A stretch of 64,000 nt of DNA from Thermocrispum municipale DSM 44069 (GTDB lineage: Bacteria > Actinomycetota > Actinomycetes > Mycobacteriales > Pseudonocardiaceae), in contig NZ_ATYT01000004.1 in assembly GCF_000427825.1 (NCBI RefSeq), forward strand, positions 21,398 through 85,397, written 5' to 3'. The position numbers were made by a program, and so were the translations under genes. The notes under the pieces were generated by a model. It ran no database searches, was not told the DNA's origin, and worked only from the letters and a program-made list of their open reading frames with translations. Each line of letters begins with the position of its first letter. The first letter of the stretch is position 1. Shown one piece after another: positions 63,977-64,000 of this stretch.

Positions 63977-64000
63977 CCGGATCGCGTCGACGACCCGCCA

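Noticed and set aside
63973..64000. Possible end of a gene upstream of the last membrane protein (ATGA overlap).
   Set aside because: Only nine codons lie inside the window; mentioned in the gene entry but not annotated.

Overview
The window is high-GC actinobacterial DNA. FbiC (F420), an actinobacterial integration host factor, class I lysyl-tRNA synthetase, a WhiJ-like DUF5753 regulator, a SigG-like ECF factor and many GTG and leaderless starts point to a member of the Pseudonocardiales or a close relative. That placement is inference from gene content; no rRNA is present. I found no tRNA, rRNA, insertion sequence, CRISPR array or prophage. Most of the window is ordinary core and semi-core chromosome.

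Layout. 39-4344: TetR regulator, patatin-like lipase, secreted NlpC/P60 hydrolase, DUF2277 protein, thymidine kinase. 4420-8732: LacI repressor with two operator copies, followed by a sugar ABC importer (binding lipoprotein and two permeases) and a strong terminator. 8774-10962: a lower-GC accessory islet between two terminators, with a divergent small gene, a frame-disrupted small gene, DUF6879 and an XRE/DUF5753 regulator, sharing mirror-image operator-like sites. 10968-16680: CstA/YbdD, VOC protein, SigG-like sigma factor with a TIGR03086-type partner, a GlxA-type regulator and a tiny membrane protein. 16696-21970: DEAD-box helicase, acidic 'primosomal' protein, long coiled-coil protein. 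22113-29136: six-gene nucleoside uptake and salvage operon (BMP lipoprotein, double ABC ATPase, two permeases, Cdd, DeoA). 29481-32915: sdhCDAB. 32976-38548: small membrane proteins, a GH16 glucanase, D-Ala-D-Ala carboxypeptidase, secreted lipase and a PCMT-like methyltransferase. 38877-45531: lysS, yihY, trpS, fbiC. 45598-49650: a lipase remnant, YnfA, MntR/SirR-type regulator, GNAT and amidohydrolase. 49700-52634: echA, acyl-CoA ligase and tetR operon. 52899-57880: FabG, phosphopantetheinyl transferase, isochorismate synthase, an out-of-context integration host factor and an acyl-CoA synthetase. 58044-63976: ABC-2 exporter pair, citrate synthase, acyl-CoA dehydrogenase and a membrane protein.

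How the genes fit together. The nucleoside operon imports and degrades nucleosides, while Tdk on the other side of the window can rephosphorylate thymidine. SdhCDAB and GltA feed the TCA cycle. EchA, two acyl-CoA ligases, an acyl-CoA dehydrogenase and FabG are acyl-CoA/fatty-acid functions scattered in 49-63 kb. Two features recur. At least ten genes have a TANNNT -10 hexamer 6-8 nt before the start codon and no ribosome-binding site, the signature of leaderless mRNA. Several intergenic gaps at gene 3' ends carry their own short degenerate tandem repeats, unrelated to each other. The least-explained system is the 8.7-11 kb regulatory islet.
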